DNA of 64,000 bases from Micromonospora sp. PLK6-60 (GTDB lineage Bacteria > Actinomycetota > Actinomycetes > Mycobacteriales > Micromonosporaceae). The notes below the pieces were generated by a model, which saw nothing but the letters and a program-made list of their open reading frames with translations, did no database searches and was not told the origin of the DNA. The translations under genes were made by a program, and so were the position numbers. The DNA lies in the NCBI RefSeq assembly GCF_019890675.1, contig NZ_JAIOAA010000003.1, positions 434,001 to 498,000 of the forward strand. Direction: 5' to 3'. Of this stretch, positions 23,638-33,890 are shown piece by piece (positions within the stretch are counted from its first letter, which is position 1; each line of letters begins with the position of its first letter).

Positions 23638-24381
23638 TCAGGCGGCGAGCAGGTCGTCCCCGATGGCGGTGAGCTGGTCCGCGCCCACCTCGACCGCCGT
23701 CAGGTAGTGCCGCAGCCAGGAGCGCAGCCCGTCCGGGGTGCCGGTGGCGAAGGCCCCGGCCGCGCCGACGTACTCCGGTTCCCGCTCGCGGTGCCCGACG
23801 TCCACCGCGACCAGGCCGCGCGGGTCGACCCCCCGCGACATCAGCACCAGCCGGGCGGCGGCCCGGGCCACCACGCCGGACGGGCCGGCGAACGGCCGGA
23901 GGTTGAGCAACTCGCCGTGCACCACGGCCGCCAGCACCAGCGGGGAGACCTGGGTGCCGCCGGCGATCAGCGCGGCCAGGCCGTCGAGCCGGGCCGCGAC
24001 GACCGCGTCGGCCACCGGCCGCCCCAGCTCCGGCTCGGGTACGACGTCCCGGGCGGCGAGCACGTGCAGCTTGGCCAGCGCCTGCCGGGGCGCCCTCGGC
24101 CAGAGCTCGACCAGCCCGGGCAGCGCGCCGGCCACCCGCAGCGCGCCCTGGAGCACCGGCTCGGTGACGGTGCCGGCGCGGACCGCCTCGCGCTCGTGGA
24201 CGTACCCCTCCAGGGCTGCGCTGGCCACCGCGGACCGGAGGCTGACCTCGGCGGCGACCTGGCCGCCGTGGCGGCGCAGGGCGCGGTGCCGCATCGCCTG
24301 GTCGACCCGGTCGCGGGCGCGCTCGACGGCGGGTGCGATGTCGGCGAGTTCCAGCAGCGGGGCGAGCGGATCGGTGGTCAC
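23638..24381 (-). CDS. Degenerate Fic-like protein (Rv3662c family)
   Basis: A 247-residue protein with the helical layout of Fic proteins. An N-terminal segment (ASAALEGYVHEREAVRAG) resembles the Fic inhibitory/N-terminal region, and a core helix reads VVHGELLNLRPFAGPSGVVA. In active Fic enzymes the core motif is HPFxDGNGRxxR. Here the catalytic His is Arg and the nucleotide-binding Gly-Asn-Gly-Arg is lost, so AMP transfer is unlikely. The same gene lies between the HAD phosphatase and acs in mycobacteria (Rv3662c, from memory), so the degenerate form is conserved and presumably functional. The GTG start is leaderless, with TAGCGT six bases upstream. Confidence 0.72.
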   Translation of the reverse strand: MTTDPLAPLLELADIAPAVERARDRVDQAMRHRALRRHGGQVAAEVSLRSAVASAALEGYVHEREAVRAGTVTEPVLQGALRVAGALPGLVELWPRAPRQALAKLHVLAARDVVPEPELGRPVADAVVAARLDGLAALIAGGTQVSPLVLAAVVHGELLNLRPFAGPSGVVARAAARLVLMSRGVDPRGLVAVDVGHREREPEYVGAAGAFATGTPDGLRSWLRHYLTAVEVGADQLTAIGDDLLAA

Positions 24382-24387
24382 CCGGCC

Positions 24388-24393
24388 ACGCTA
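24388..24393 (-). promoter_or_regulatory. TAGCGT -10 box, probable leaderless promoter of the Fic-like gene
   Basis: On the reverse strand TAGCGT ends 6 nt before the GTG start at 24381, and no Shine-Dalgarno sequence is present. Confidence 0.5.
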
Positions 24394-24456
24394 GCGACCC
24401 GCCCGGCGCCGCCGCCCGGCAGTCGCCCCGATCGCGATCCCCGCCACGGGTAAGCG

Positions 24457-24511
24457 GGTGTTAACAAGGGGCCCCTCCTATACCGGAGGCGTTAACAGGG
24501 GGCCCGTGCTT
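24457..24511. repeat. Dispersed GGGGCCCC hairpin element, copy B
   Basis: About 55 bp: GTTAACAAGGGGCCCCTCCT, a short linker TATACCGGAGGC, then GTTAACAGGGGGCCC. It is the best-preserved copy and lies between the divergent Fic-like gene and acs. Confidence 0.85.
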
Positions 24512-24635
24512 GCATCTCGGCGCGCGGCGCGGGCCGCTGGGCGCGTGGGCGGGGGGCGACTTGTCGCGGGGGGCGGGGGGCGGGGATAACCTCGCCGGGT
24601 AGGAGACGCAGGTCACGCGACGAGGGAGTCACTGG

Positions 24636-26627
<1,992 letters not shown>

Positions 26628-26646
26628 CACCGGCCACTGCGGACGA

Positions 26647-26680
26647 CGATGGGGCGGGCCCGGCCGGGCCCGCCCCATCG
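26647..26680 (+). terminator. Terminator of acs
   Basis: A 34-bp perfect palindrome centred on CCGG, with 17-base arms beginning CGATGGGGCGGGC, 20 bp after the acs stop codon. The innermost bases must open as the loop. Confidence 0.85.
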
Positions 26681-26760
26681 TGTCGCGTGTGACAATTTTC
26701 GGCCCTGCCGCGCTCCCCTTTGGGGACCTCATAATCGCGATCACAATCGGTGATCTTTGC

Positions 26761-26790
26761 CTGACAACAAGCTGAGAATCTCACTACGCT
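26761..26790 (+). promoter_or_regulatory. Candidate promoter of the first M6 protease
   Basis: -35 CTGACA (26761-26766), 18-bp spacer, -10 TACGCT (26785-26790). It lies about 165 bp upstream of the start codon in an unusually AT-rich patch. Confidence 0.4.
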
Positions 26791-26954
26791 GCCGAGGCTT
26801 TCGCCCAATTTTGCCGGAAAAAATTGCCAGAAAATCGGCTGCTTGCCCAGTGACAACGGCCAAACGCCGTGCAATCGTCAGTGACGAATCACATGACATC
26901 CGTCGACGTAGTTCGACATCGTCATGTAACAGATTCCACAAAGGAGGAGGACCT

Positions 26955-29261
26955 TTGAGGAGACAAGTCACAGCGGGCCTGGCCTCGGCTGCGGCCGCGC
27001 TGCTGGCGGCCGGCGTCGTCACCGCGCCGGCATCCGCCGCAACCCCCTCGGCGGAGCCCTCGCGCGCCGACAAGGCGAAGGTCGGCAAGGACAACCTCCC
27101 GGACCCGAAGGCGGATCAGCACCGGGAGGTCCGGAAGCAGGCCATCTCTGACCTGCTCAAGGGCAAGGCCAAGCTTCAGACGCGCAACGGCTCGAAGGTC
27201 ATCCAGGTCAAGGACGACCTGTTCGTCGAGTACCAGCAGGCGCCGAAGACCGACCCCATCTTCACGATGCTTGTCAACTTCGGCGACAAGACCGACCCGC
27301 GCACCGGCGGCACCCCCGGCCCGGTGGTCAACCAGATCCCCGAGCCGGACCGCAACTGGGACGGCAGCCCCACCGACGACAACAGCACCCTGTGGCGCTC
27401 CGACTTCCACCGCGAGCACTACCTGGACATGTTCTACGGTGCCGACGAGTCGATGCGGGACTTCTACCTGAAGCAGTCCGGCGGCCGGTACACGGTCGGC
27501 GGCGACGTCAGCGACTGGGTCACCGTGCCGTTCAACGAGGCGCGGTACGGCAGCAACAAGATCTCCGAGGCCGACGGCTACTGGAACTTCGTCAAGGACA
27601 GCGCCACGTCCTGGTACGACGCCCAGGTCAAGGCCGGCAAGACGCCGCAGCAGATCAAGGACTACCTGGCCCAGTTCGACAAGTGGGACCGGTACGACTA
27701 CGACGGCGACGGCAACTTCAACGAGCCCGACGGCTACATCGACCACTTCCAGGCGGTGCACGCCGGCGAGGGCGAGGAGGCCGGCGGCGGCGCCCAGGGC
27801 GAGGACGCCATCTGGTCGCACCGCTGGGCCGCGTTCCCTAACCTCGAGGGCAAGGCCGGTCCGGCCGGCAACCTCGCCGGTGGCGTGCAGATCGGCGACA
27901 CCGGGATGTGGATCCGTGACTACACCACGGAGCCGGAGAACGGTGGCCTGGGCGTCTTCGCCCACGAGTACGGCCACGACCTCGGCCTGCCGGACCTGTA
28001 CGACACCGCCGGCGGCGACAACGGCGTCGGCTTCTGGAGCCTGATGGCCTCGGGTTCGTGGCTGAGCCACGGCACCGACGACATCGGGTCGACCCCGGGC
28101 TACATGGACCCGTGGTCGAAGCTGTTCCTCGGCTGGCTGAACTACTCGACCGTCGAGCAGAAGAGCGGCACCACCCAGGTGACGCTCGGGCCGGCGGGCG
28201 ACAGCGACGGGCCGAAGGCCCAGGCCATCGTGGTCAACCTGCCCTCGCAGACCCAGACCACGAACTACAACACGCCGTTCGGCGGGTCGTACGAGTGGTG
28301 GGGCGGCAGCGCGGACGACCTGAACAGTACGCTCCGCCGGACCCTGGACCTGACCGGGTCGACCTCCGCGTCGATCACCGCGAAGGCCCAGTGGGACATC
28401 GAGGAGGACTACGACTTCCTCTACGCCGAGGTGTCCACCGACGGCGGCGCCACCTGGGCCGCCCTGACCAACTCGCTCGTCGATGAGGGCGAGACCGGGG
28501 TGGACGGCTCCACCAGCGGCGCCTGGGTCGACCTGAGCTACGACCTGTCGGCGTACGCCGGCAAGACGGTGACGTTCCGCTACCGCTACGCCACCGACGG
28601 CGGCGTGCACCTGGCCGGCCCGTTCCTGGACAACATCCAGCTGGTCAAGAACGGGACGGTCGCCTGGACCGACGACGCGGAGACGCTGTCGGCGGACTGG
28701 TCGGTCAAGGGCTTCACCCGGATCACCGGCTCGGTGACCAACACCTACCCCCGCTTCTACATCGCCGAGAACCGGACCTACTTCGGTTACGATGACACGC
28801 TGCGGACCGGTGGGTACAACTTCGGCTGGGCCAACACCAAGCCGGACTTCGTCGAGCGCTTCTCGAACCAGCCCGGCATGCTGGTCTGGTACGTGAACTA
28901 CGCCTACGGCGACAACAACACGTCGCAGCACCCGGGCTACGGCTTCAACCTCCCGGTCGACGTCCGCCCGGACAAGATCAATGTTGGCGGCCAGGGCACC
29001 ATCACCAACCGCCGTGGCGGCTACGACGCGACGTTCAGCAAGTTCACCAAGCCGGCGCAGATCTTCCACAAGAACGGCGTGGCGGTCACCGTGCCGGCGC
29101 TCGAGCCGCAGCCGATCTTCAGCGACAACGGCAGCGGCAAGTACTGGAACGCGGGCAACCCGCAGAACTCGGTGAAGGTGGCCGGCAGCGGCACCCGCAT
29201 CGAGATCCTGGAGCAGGGCACCACCCCGACCAGCGACATGGTCGTCAAGGTCACCAACTGA
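26955..29261 (+). CDS. Secreted M6-family (immune inhibitor A-like) metalloprotease 1
   Basis: A 768-residue exported protease. The signal peptide (RRQVTAGLASAAAALLAAGV) has an Ala-x-Ala cleavage site near residue 28, followed by a basic propeptide. The M6 catalytic domain has the zinc motif HEYGHDLGLPDLYD (His337, Glu338, His341). An acidic DYDGDGNFNEPDGYID loop upstream looks calcium-binding. The C-terminal half is beta-rich (DLTGSTSASITAKAQWDI), as in InhA-type proteins. The TTG start is supported by AAAGGAGG six bases upstream; longer readings run into the leader. A related M6 gene follows 244 bp downstream, and a 15-bp terminator separates them. Confidence 0.93.
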   Translation: MRRQVTAGLASAAAALLAAGVVTAPASAATPSAEPSRADKAKVGKDNLPDPKADQHREVRKQAISDLLKGKAKLQTRNGSKVIQVKDDLFVEYQQAPKTDPIFTMLVNFGDKTDPRTGGTPGPVVNQIPEPDRNWDGSPTDDNSTLWRSDFHREHYLDMFYGADESMRDFYLKQSGGRYTVGGDVSDWVTVPFNEARYGSNKISEADGYWNFVKDSATSWYDAQVKAGKTPQQIKDYLAQFDKWDRYDYDGDGNFNEPDGYIDHFQAVHAGEGEEAGGGAQGEDAIWSHRWAAFPNLEGKAGPAGNLAGGVQIGDTGMWIRDYTTEPENGGLGVFAHEYGHDLGLPDLYDTAGGDNGVGFWSLMASGSWLSHGTDDIGSTPGYMDPWSKLFLGWLNYSTVEQKSGTTQVTLGPAGDSDGPKAQAIVVNLPSQTQTTNYNTPFGGSYEWWGGSADDLNSTLRRTLDLTGSTSASITAKAQWDIEEDYDFLYAEVSTDGGATWAALTNSLVDEGETGVDGSTSGAWVDLSYDLSAYAGKTVTFRYRYATDGGVHLAGPFLDNIQLVKNGTVAWTDDAETLSADWSVKGFTRITGSVTNTYPRFYIAENRTYFGYDDTLRTGGYNFGWANTKPDFVERFSNQPGMLVWYVNYAYGDNNTSQHPGYGFNLPVDVRPDKINVGGQGTITNRRGGYDATFSKFTKPAQIFHKNGVAVTVPALEPQPIFSDNGSGKYWNAGNPQNSVKVAGSGTRIEILEQGTTPTSDMVVKVTN

Positions 29262-29278
29262 TCGGGTAGCAGCACAGC

Positions 29279-29314
29279 GAAGGGGCCGGTGGCGGCGACG
29301 CCACCGGCCCCTTC
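29279..29314 (+). terminator. Terminator after M6 protease 1
   Basis: Perfect 15-bp stem GAAGGGGCCGGTGGC/GCCACCGGCCCCTTC with a 6-nt loop, 17 bp after the stop codon. Confidence 0.88.
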
Positions 29315-29505
29315 CGCGTGTCGGGAGGCCGGGCGGTCACGGATGTGACGGGTGAAAGCGTCTCCAACAATCAGTTGCCACAAATCGACGCAGCAGTCTT
29401 CCCACCCGCCACAGGAGTGTCTATGTTCACCATTGGTCCCAGTTACGGGACTCGTACCGGCCCGCAACCCCCGTTGGGCCGGTTCCCTCACACCGGAGGT
29501 ACCAC

Positions 29506-31947
29506 GTGCGCAAAGTCGCAGTGGGTCTGCTCGGGCTCTCGCTGACGGCGACCGGACTGGTGGCGGCCTCATCCGCCAGTGCCGCACCGACGCCGAAGCT
29601 GCCGGCCGCCGCCCCGGCGGTCGCCGAGCCCGCTCAGATCGACCATGACCTGCCCAACCCGCTGGAGGAGAAGCGGCGCGCGCTTCGCCAGGAGGGGCTC
29701 AGCTCCGTCCTCTCCGGGCGCTCCAAGGCTCAGAAGATCAACGGCAGCACCGTCGTCAAGGTCGGCCAGAAGGCCGCCAAGGGCGCCAAGGCTGGCAGGT
29801 CGGCCAAGAGCACGAAGGCCGGCAAGGGCCCGGCCCAGGACCAGTACGTCGAGCTCTCCCGCAAGCGGACCGACCAGATCTTCGTGATCCTCGCCGAGTT
29901 CGGCGATGAGCGGCACCCCAACTACCCGGACCAGGACACCGACCCGGACACCCCGGGCCCGACCACGTTCGACGGACCGCTGCACAACAAGATCCCCCAG
30001 CCCAACCGGGCGGTGGACAACTCCACCGTCTGGCAGCCGGACTACAACGCGGACCACTACCGCAAGCTGTACTTCGGCACCGGCCAGGGCGACGAGTCGC
30101 TGAAGCAGTACTACGAGGCCCAGTCCTCCGGCCGCTACAGCGTCGACGGCGAGGTCACCAACTGGGTCAAGGTCAAGTACAACGAGGCCCGGTACGGCCG
30201 CTCCGGCGGCTACCCCTGCACCAGCAACGTCTGCAGCAACACCTGGGCGCTGGTCCGGGACGCCGCCAACCAGTGGGTCGCCGACCAGAAGGCCCAGGGC
30301 CGCAGCGACGCGGACATCGCCGCCGACGTGCGGGCCATGGACCAGTGGGACCGGTACGACTTCGACGGCGACGGCGACTTCAACGAGCCGGACGGCTACA
30401 TCGACCACTTCCAGATCGTCCACGCCGGCGGTGACGAGGCCGACGGCGACCCGCACCAGGGTGAGGACGCCATCTGGAGCCACCGCTGGTACGCCTACGC
30501 CTCCGACATCGGCAACACCGGCCCGGCGGACAACCCGGGCGGCGGCACCGAGATCGGCAACACCGGCGTCTGGATCGGTGACTACACCATCCAGCCGGAG
30601 AACGGTGGCCGGAGCGTCTTCTACCACGAGTACGGCCACGACCTCGGTCTGCCGGACGACTACAACGTGGGCATCAGCGCCGACAACAACAACGAGCACT
30701 GGACCCTGATGGCCCAGAGCCGGCTCGGCGCCAAGAACGACGGCGGCATCGGTGAGCGGGGCGGCGACCTCGGCGCCTGGAACAAGCTCCAGCTCGGCTG
30801 GCTCGACTACGAGGTGGTCGTCGCGGGCCAGAAGCGGACCCTGGAGCTGGGCCCGCAGGAGTACAACTCCGCCAAGGCGCAGGGCGCCGTGGTGGTGCTC
30901 CCGCAGCGGGAGTACACGTTCGAGGCCGGCACGCCGTTCGAGGGCAGCAAGCAGTACTTCTCGGGCGACGAGGACGCTGCCAACAACACCATGACGCGGA
31001 CCATCGACCTCACCGGGAAGAGCAGCGCCGCGCTGACCATGAAGGGTCGTTACAGCATCGAGGAGGACTTCGACTACCTCTTCTTCGAGGCTTCGACCGA
31101 CGGTGGCCAGAGCTGGGCCCCGCTGCCCGGCACGGCCAACGGCAACCCGTTCAAGGAGATCTCGCCCGGGCGCTACGCCCTGGACGGCTACACCGACGGC
31201 AAGTGGGTCGACGTCAACATCCCGCTCGACTCCGTCGCCGGCAAGGTGGTGCAGTTCCGGCTGCGGTACCAGACCGACGGCGCGGTCTCCGAGGGCGGCT
31301 TCTACGGTGACGCCATCACCGTGACCGCCGACGGGCAGACGATCTTCAGCGACGGCGCCGAGAGTGGTGCGAACGGCTGGACCTTCGACGGCTTCAGCGC
31401 CGTCGAGGAGACCTACACCCGCATGTTCGACAACTACTACATCGCCGGCAACCGGTCGTACGTCTCGTACGACCAGTACCTGAAGACCGGCCCGTACTAC
31501 TTCGGCTACGCGAACACCCGCCCGGACTACGTGGACCACTACGCGTACCAGGAGGGTCTGCTGATCTCGTACTGGAACCTGCGCTGGCCGGACAACAACA
31601 CCGCCCCGAAGTCGAAGGCGAACCCGAACGGTCACCCGGGTGAGGGCCGCAACCTGTACATCGACTCGCGGCCGCGGCCGATCTACAACCTGACCGGTCA
31701 GCCCTGGCGGGCCCGGGTCCAGGTCTACGACGCGCCGTTCAGCCTCAAGAAGGCGGACTCGTTCACCCTCCACGTGAACAGCCAGCCGCAGTACATCCGT
31801 GGCCAGGGCGCCGCTCCGCTGTTCGACGACAGCAAGCAGTACTGGTTCCCGGAGCTGCCGAACCACGGTGTGAAGGTGCCGAAGAACGGGGTCAAGATCA
31901 AGGTGCTCGAGCAGAAGGGCACCTCGATCAAGATCCGCATCTCCTGA
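29506..31947 (+). CDS. Secreted M6-family (immune inhibitor A-like) metalloprotease 2
   Basis: An 813-residue paralogue of the preceding gene. It has a signal peptide (VAVGLLGLSLTATGLVAASS) with an Ala-x-Ala site near residue 27. A Lys/Ala-rich prosegment follows (KAAKGAKAGRSAKSTKAGKG). The catalytic motif is HEYGHDLGLPDDYN (His374, Glu375, His378), and a DFDGDGDFNEPDGYID acidic loop is kept. The prosegment and a Cys-containing insert (YPCTSNVCSNT) are absent from protease 1. GTG start with GGAGG six bases upstream. The pair probably arose by tandem duplication, yet each has its own terminator, so they can be regulated separately. A role in extracellular protein digestion is inferred. Confidence 0.93.
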   Translation: MRKVAVGLLGLSLTATGLVAASSASAAPTPKLPAAAPAVAEPAQIDHDLPNPLEEKRRALRQEGLSSVLSGRSKAQKINGSTVVKVGQKAAKGAKAGRSAKSTKAGKGPAQDQYVELSRKRTDQIFVILAEFGDERHPNYPDQDTDPDTPGPTTFDGPLHNKIPQPNRAVDNSTVWQPDYNADHYRKLYFGTGQGDESLKQYYEAQSSGRYSVDGEVTNWVKVKYNEARYGRSGGYPCTSNVCSNTWALVRDAANQWVADQKAQGRSDADIAADVRAMDQWDRYDFDGDGDFNEPDGYIDHFQIVHAGGDEADGDPHQGEDAIWSHRWYAYASDIGNTGPADNPGGGTEIGNTGVWIGDYTIQPENGGRSVFYHEYGHDLGLPDDYNVGISADNNNEHWTLMAQSRLGAKNDGGIGERGGDLGAWNKLQLGWLDYEVVVAGQKRTLELGPQEYNSAKAQGAVVVLPQREYTFEAGTPFEGSKQYFSGDEDAANNTMTRTIDLTGKSSAALTMKGRYSIEEDFDYLFFEASTDGGQSWAPLPGTANGNPFKEISPGRYALDGYTDGKWVDVNIPLDSVAGKVVQFRLRYQTDGAVSEGGFYGDAITVTADGQTIFSDGAESGANGWTFDGFSAVEETYTRMFDNYYIAGNRSYVSYDQYLKTGPYYFGYANTRPDYVDHYAYQEGLLISYWNLRWPDNNTAPKSKANPNGHPGEGRNLYIDSRPRPIYNLTGQPWRARVQVYDAPFSLKKADSFTLHVNSQPQYIRGQGAAPLFDDSKQYWFPELPNHGVKVPKNGVKIKVLEQKGTSIKIRIS

Positions 31948-31976
31948 CCCCAAGGGTCAGCGCTCCATCTCCCACA

Positions 31977-32011
31977 CGATGCCCCGGGCAGGTCACCTGC
32001 CCGGGGCATCG
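31977..32011 (+). terminator. Terminator after M6 protease 2
   Basis: Perfect 16-bp stem starting CGATGCCCCGGGCAGG with a 3-nt loop, 29 bp after the stop codon. Confidence 0.88.
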
Positions 32012-32058
32012 CCCTGTTCCGGCGGGAACCGACCGGCCGCCACGGGAGTCGGACCGGT

Positions 32059-32601
32059 GTGAAGCCCCGTACCGTGGTGGTGCCCGCCGGTCTCCTGCTG
32101 GCACTGCTCGTCCCTCTCACCGGCTGCGCCACGGCCGGGGACGGAGTTGGCATGCCCGACGACCAGGCCAGCACGCAGGCGGACCGGGCCGGCCAGCCGG
32201 AATCGACGCCGTCGGCCGGGACGGCGCAAGGCCCGACGCCGTCGGCCGGGACGGCGGAAGGCCGAGCCCCGACGCCACCGGCCGGGACGGCGGGAAGTCC
32301 GGTGCCGCCCGCCGGCCGGCCCCCGCTCTCGGCCACCGACCTGCCCACCCTGGGCCGGCCCAGCGCGCCGCCGCGCAAACCCACCGACAACCGCCCACGG
32401 GACCTGATCGCCGGCCGGATCGTCCGTGGTGGCAGCGGTCCCTGCTACGGGCTGGTCGACGAGAACGACCGGGAGTACGCGCTGCACGGCCCGGACGCCG
32501 GAGAGCTGCCCATCGGCGCGTTCGTCACGCTGCGGGTCGCCCCGCGCACCGACGGCGTCGACTGCGGCCCCGGCATCCCCCTGCGGATCGTCACCGGCTG
32601 A
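32059..32601 (+). CDS. Putative lipoprotein with Pro/Thr/Ala-rich linker
   Basis: A 180-residue protein. The signal (TVVVPAGLLLALLVPLTGC) ends in a lipobox with Cys at about residue 23, predicting a lipid-anchored extracytoplasmic protein. A low-complexity linker of about 70 residues follows, with TPSAGTAQGP-type repeats. A small C-terminal domain (IAGRIVRGGSGPCYGLVDEN to the end) contains two Cys and a short beta pattern resembling an OB-like fold; I do not recognise a family. The GTG start at 32059 has only a weak purine-rich site, about 12 bases upstream. No partner gene is adjacent. Confidence 0.72.
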   Translation: MKPRTVVVPAGLLLALLVPLTGCATAGDGVGMPDDQASTQADRAGQPESTPSAGTAQGPTPSAGTAEGRAPTPPAGTAGSPVPPAGRPPLSATDLPTLGRPSAPPRKPTDNRPRDLIAGRIVRGGSGPCYGLVDENDREYALHGPDAGELPIGAFVTLRVAPRTDGVDCGPGIPLRIVTG

Positions 32602-32652
32602 ACGCCGGGGGCGGTCGACGCCGCGCCCCAGGTCCGCCCGGCGCCTCGGCCG

Positions 32653-32857
32653 GGTTGCGGCACTCCGGGCCGCCCGCGCGGCGTGGACGACCAGGTTGCG
32701 GCATTCCGGGCCATCCGCGCGGCGTGGCGGACCCGGTTGCGGCATGCCGGGCCGCCCGCGCGGCGTGGACGACCAGGTTGCGGCATTCCGGGCCATCCGC
32801 GCGGCGTGGCGGACCCGGTTGCGGCATGCCGGGCCGCCCGCGCGGCGCGTCGGGCCG
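32653..32857 (-). repeat. Minisatellite array 3: five units with an exact 41-bp period
   Basis: GGTTGCGGCA recurs at 32653, 32694, 32735, 32776 and 32817, exactly 41 bp apart. Units 2 and 4 appear identical and units 1, 3 and 5 are near-identical, so the array has an 82-bp higher-order period. It fills most of the 355-bp gap between the lipoprotein and hydrolase genes, where I see no gene. Read on the reverse strand the core is TGCCGCAACC. Confidence 0.9.
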
Positions 32858-32944
32858 TCGGGGCGGGGCCGATCTGACGGTCGGCTCACCGGGCGGCCGT
32901 CGCCCCGAGCCGACGGGCCGGGCCGGGTGCTGGGCACCGGGTCC

Positions 32945-32950
32945 TAGGCT
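32945..32950 (+). promoter_or_regulatory. TAGGCT -10 box, probable leaderless promoter of the hydrolase gene
   Basis: TAGGCT ends 6 nt before the ATG at 32957, and there is no Shine-Dalgarno sequence. Confidence 0.5.
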
Positions 32951-32956
32951 GGGCCC

Positions 32957-33889
32957 ATGACCGAGCAGCGCGGCGGAGCCGTCGACGAGTCCTGCGTCCT
33001 GACCGAAGGGCCGTGGACGCACCGGTTCGTCGGCGCCAACGGCAGCCGCTTCCACGTGGTGGAGGCCGGCACCGGGCCGATGGTGCTCTTCCTGCACGGC
33101 TTCCCGGAATACTGGTGGGCCTGGCACGAGATGCTGCCGGCCGTCGCCGATGCCGGCTTCCGCGCCGTCGCGGTCGACCTGCGCGGTTACGGCGCCAGCG
33201 ACAAACCACCCCGGGGGTACGACGGCTACACCCTCGCCGCCGACGTGGCCGGCCTGATCCGGGCGCTCGGCGAACGCTCCGCCACGGTGGTCGGCACCGG
33301 CGCCGGCGGCATGATCGCGTGGACCGTCGCCTCGTTCCACCCGACCCTGGTCCGGCGGCTGGTGGTGTTGGGCGCCCCGCACCCGCTGCGGCTGCGGGCG
33401 GCCATCTTCGCCGACCCGCGCGGGCAGTTCGCCGCCTCCACGCCCACCCTGAAGTTCCAGCTCCCCCGCTACGAGCACGTGCTGACCCGGGACGACGCCG
33501 CCGAGGTGACGGCCGTGCTGCGCCGCTGGGGCGGGCCGGCCTGGGTCGACGGGCCGGAGTTCGAGGCGTACGCCCAGGCCTGCCGGACCGCGATGCGGAT
33601 CCCGCAGGCCGCCTTCTGCGCGCTGGAGGGCTACCGGTGGGCGTTCCGATCGGTGCTGCGGCTGCACGGCTACCGGTTCGTCCGGCTGATGCAGAAGCCC
33701 CTGGTCACGCCGACGCTGCACCTGCACGGCGCGGCGGATGTGGCCACCCTGCCGCGCACCGCCCAGGGCTCCGGCCGGTACGTCACCGCGCCCTACGAGT
33801 GGCGGCTGCTGGACGGGGTGGGGCACTTCCCGCACGTCGAGGCGCGTGACCTGGTGCTGGGCGAGATCCTGCGGTGGACGAAGTCCTGA
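32957..33889 (+). CDS. Alpha/beta hydrolase, epoxide-hydrolase-like, lacking the nucleophile
   Basis: A 310-residue alpha/beta hydrolase fold protein. The oxyanion motif HGFPEYWWAW, the strand AVDLRGYGASD, an acid Asp in LHGAADV and a late His in GVGHFPHVEA are as in epoxide hydrolases and haloalkane dehalogenases. The nucleophile elbow, normally GHDWGG, reads GTGAGG (residues 113-118), so the Asp nucleophile is replaced by Gly115. Unless another residue serves, the classical two-step hydrolysis cannot occur. The gene is leaderless and ends one base from the convergent gene. It might be a non-catalytic binding protein or use a different mechanism. The fold assignment is secure, the activity is not. 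Confidence 0.85.
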   Translation: MTEQRGGAVDESCVLTEGPWTHRFVGANGSRFHVVEAGTGPMVLFLHGFPEYWWAWHEMLPAVADAGFRAVAVDLRGYGASDKPPRGYDGYTLAADVAGLIRALGERSATVVGTGAGGMIAWTVASFHPTLVRRLVVLGAPHPLRLRAAIFADPRGQFAASTPTLKFQLPRYEHVLTRDDAAEVTAVLRRWGGPAWVDGPEFEAYAQACRTAMRIPQAAFCALEGYRWAFRSVLRLHGYRFVRLMQKPLVTPTLHLHGAADVATLPRTAQGSGRYVTAPYEWRLLDGVGHFPHVEARDLVLGEILRWTKS

Positions 33890-33890
33890 C

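Larger units (their letters stand above)
26628..26954 (+). other. AT-richer upstream region of the first M6 protease
   Basis: This 327-bp gap holds the acs terminator at its left end and then the lowest-GC stretch in the window. I see no gene in it. A candidate promoter is at 26761-26790. An imperfect inverted repeat (CATGAC/GTCATG, about 26891-26925) lies just before the protease ribosome site, within the predicted leader of roughly 150 nt. Confidence 0.5.

Noticed and set aside
26922..29069. Long reverse-strand frame of about 715 codons opposite the first M6 protease
   Set aside because: It is the antisense shadow of a gene with clear signal peptide and catalytic motifs, a common artefact of very high GC. 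The predicted product is a featureless Val/Arg/Gly-rich chain.
29569..31953. Reverse-strand frame of 794 codons opposite the second M6 protease
   Set aside because: Same artefact: low-complexity product, no ribosome site, complete overlap with a well-supported gene.
32653..32857. CRISPR-like periodic array
   Set aside because: Whole 41-bp units repeat without unique spacers, and no cas genes are near. It is a minisatellite.
32602..32956. Coding frames through the 41-bp array
   Set aside because: The repeat stays open in several frames because of its composition and period. The products are pure repeats and there is no ribosome site.
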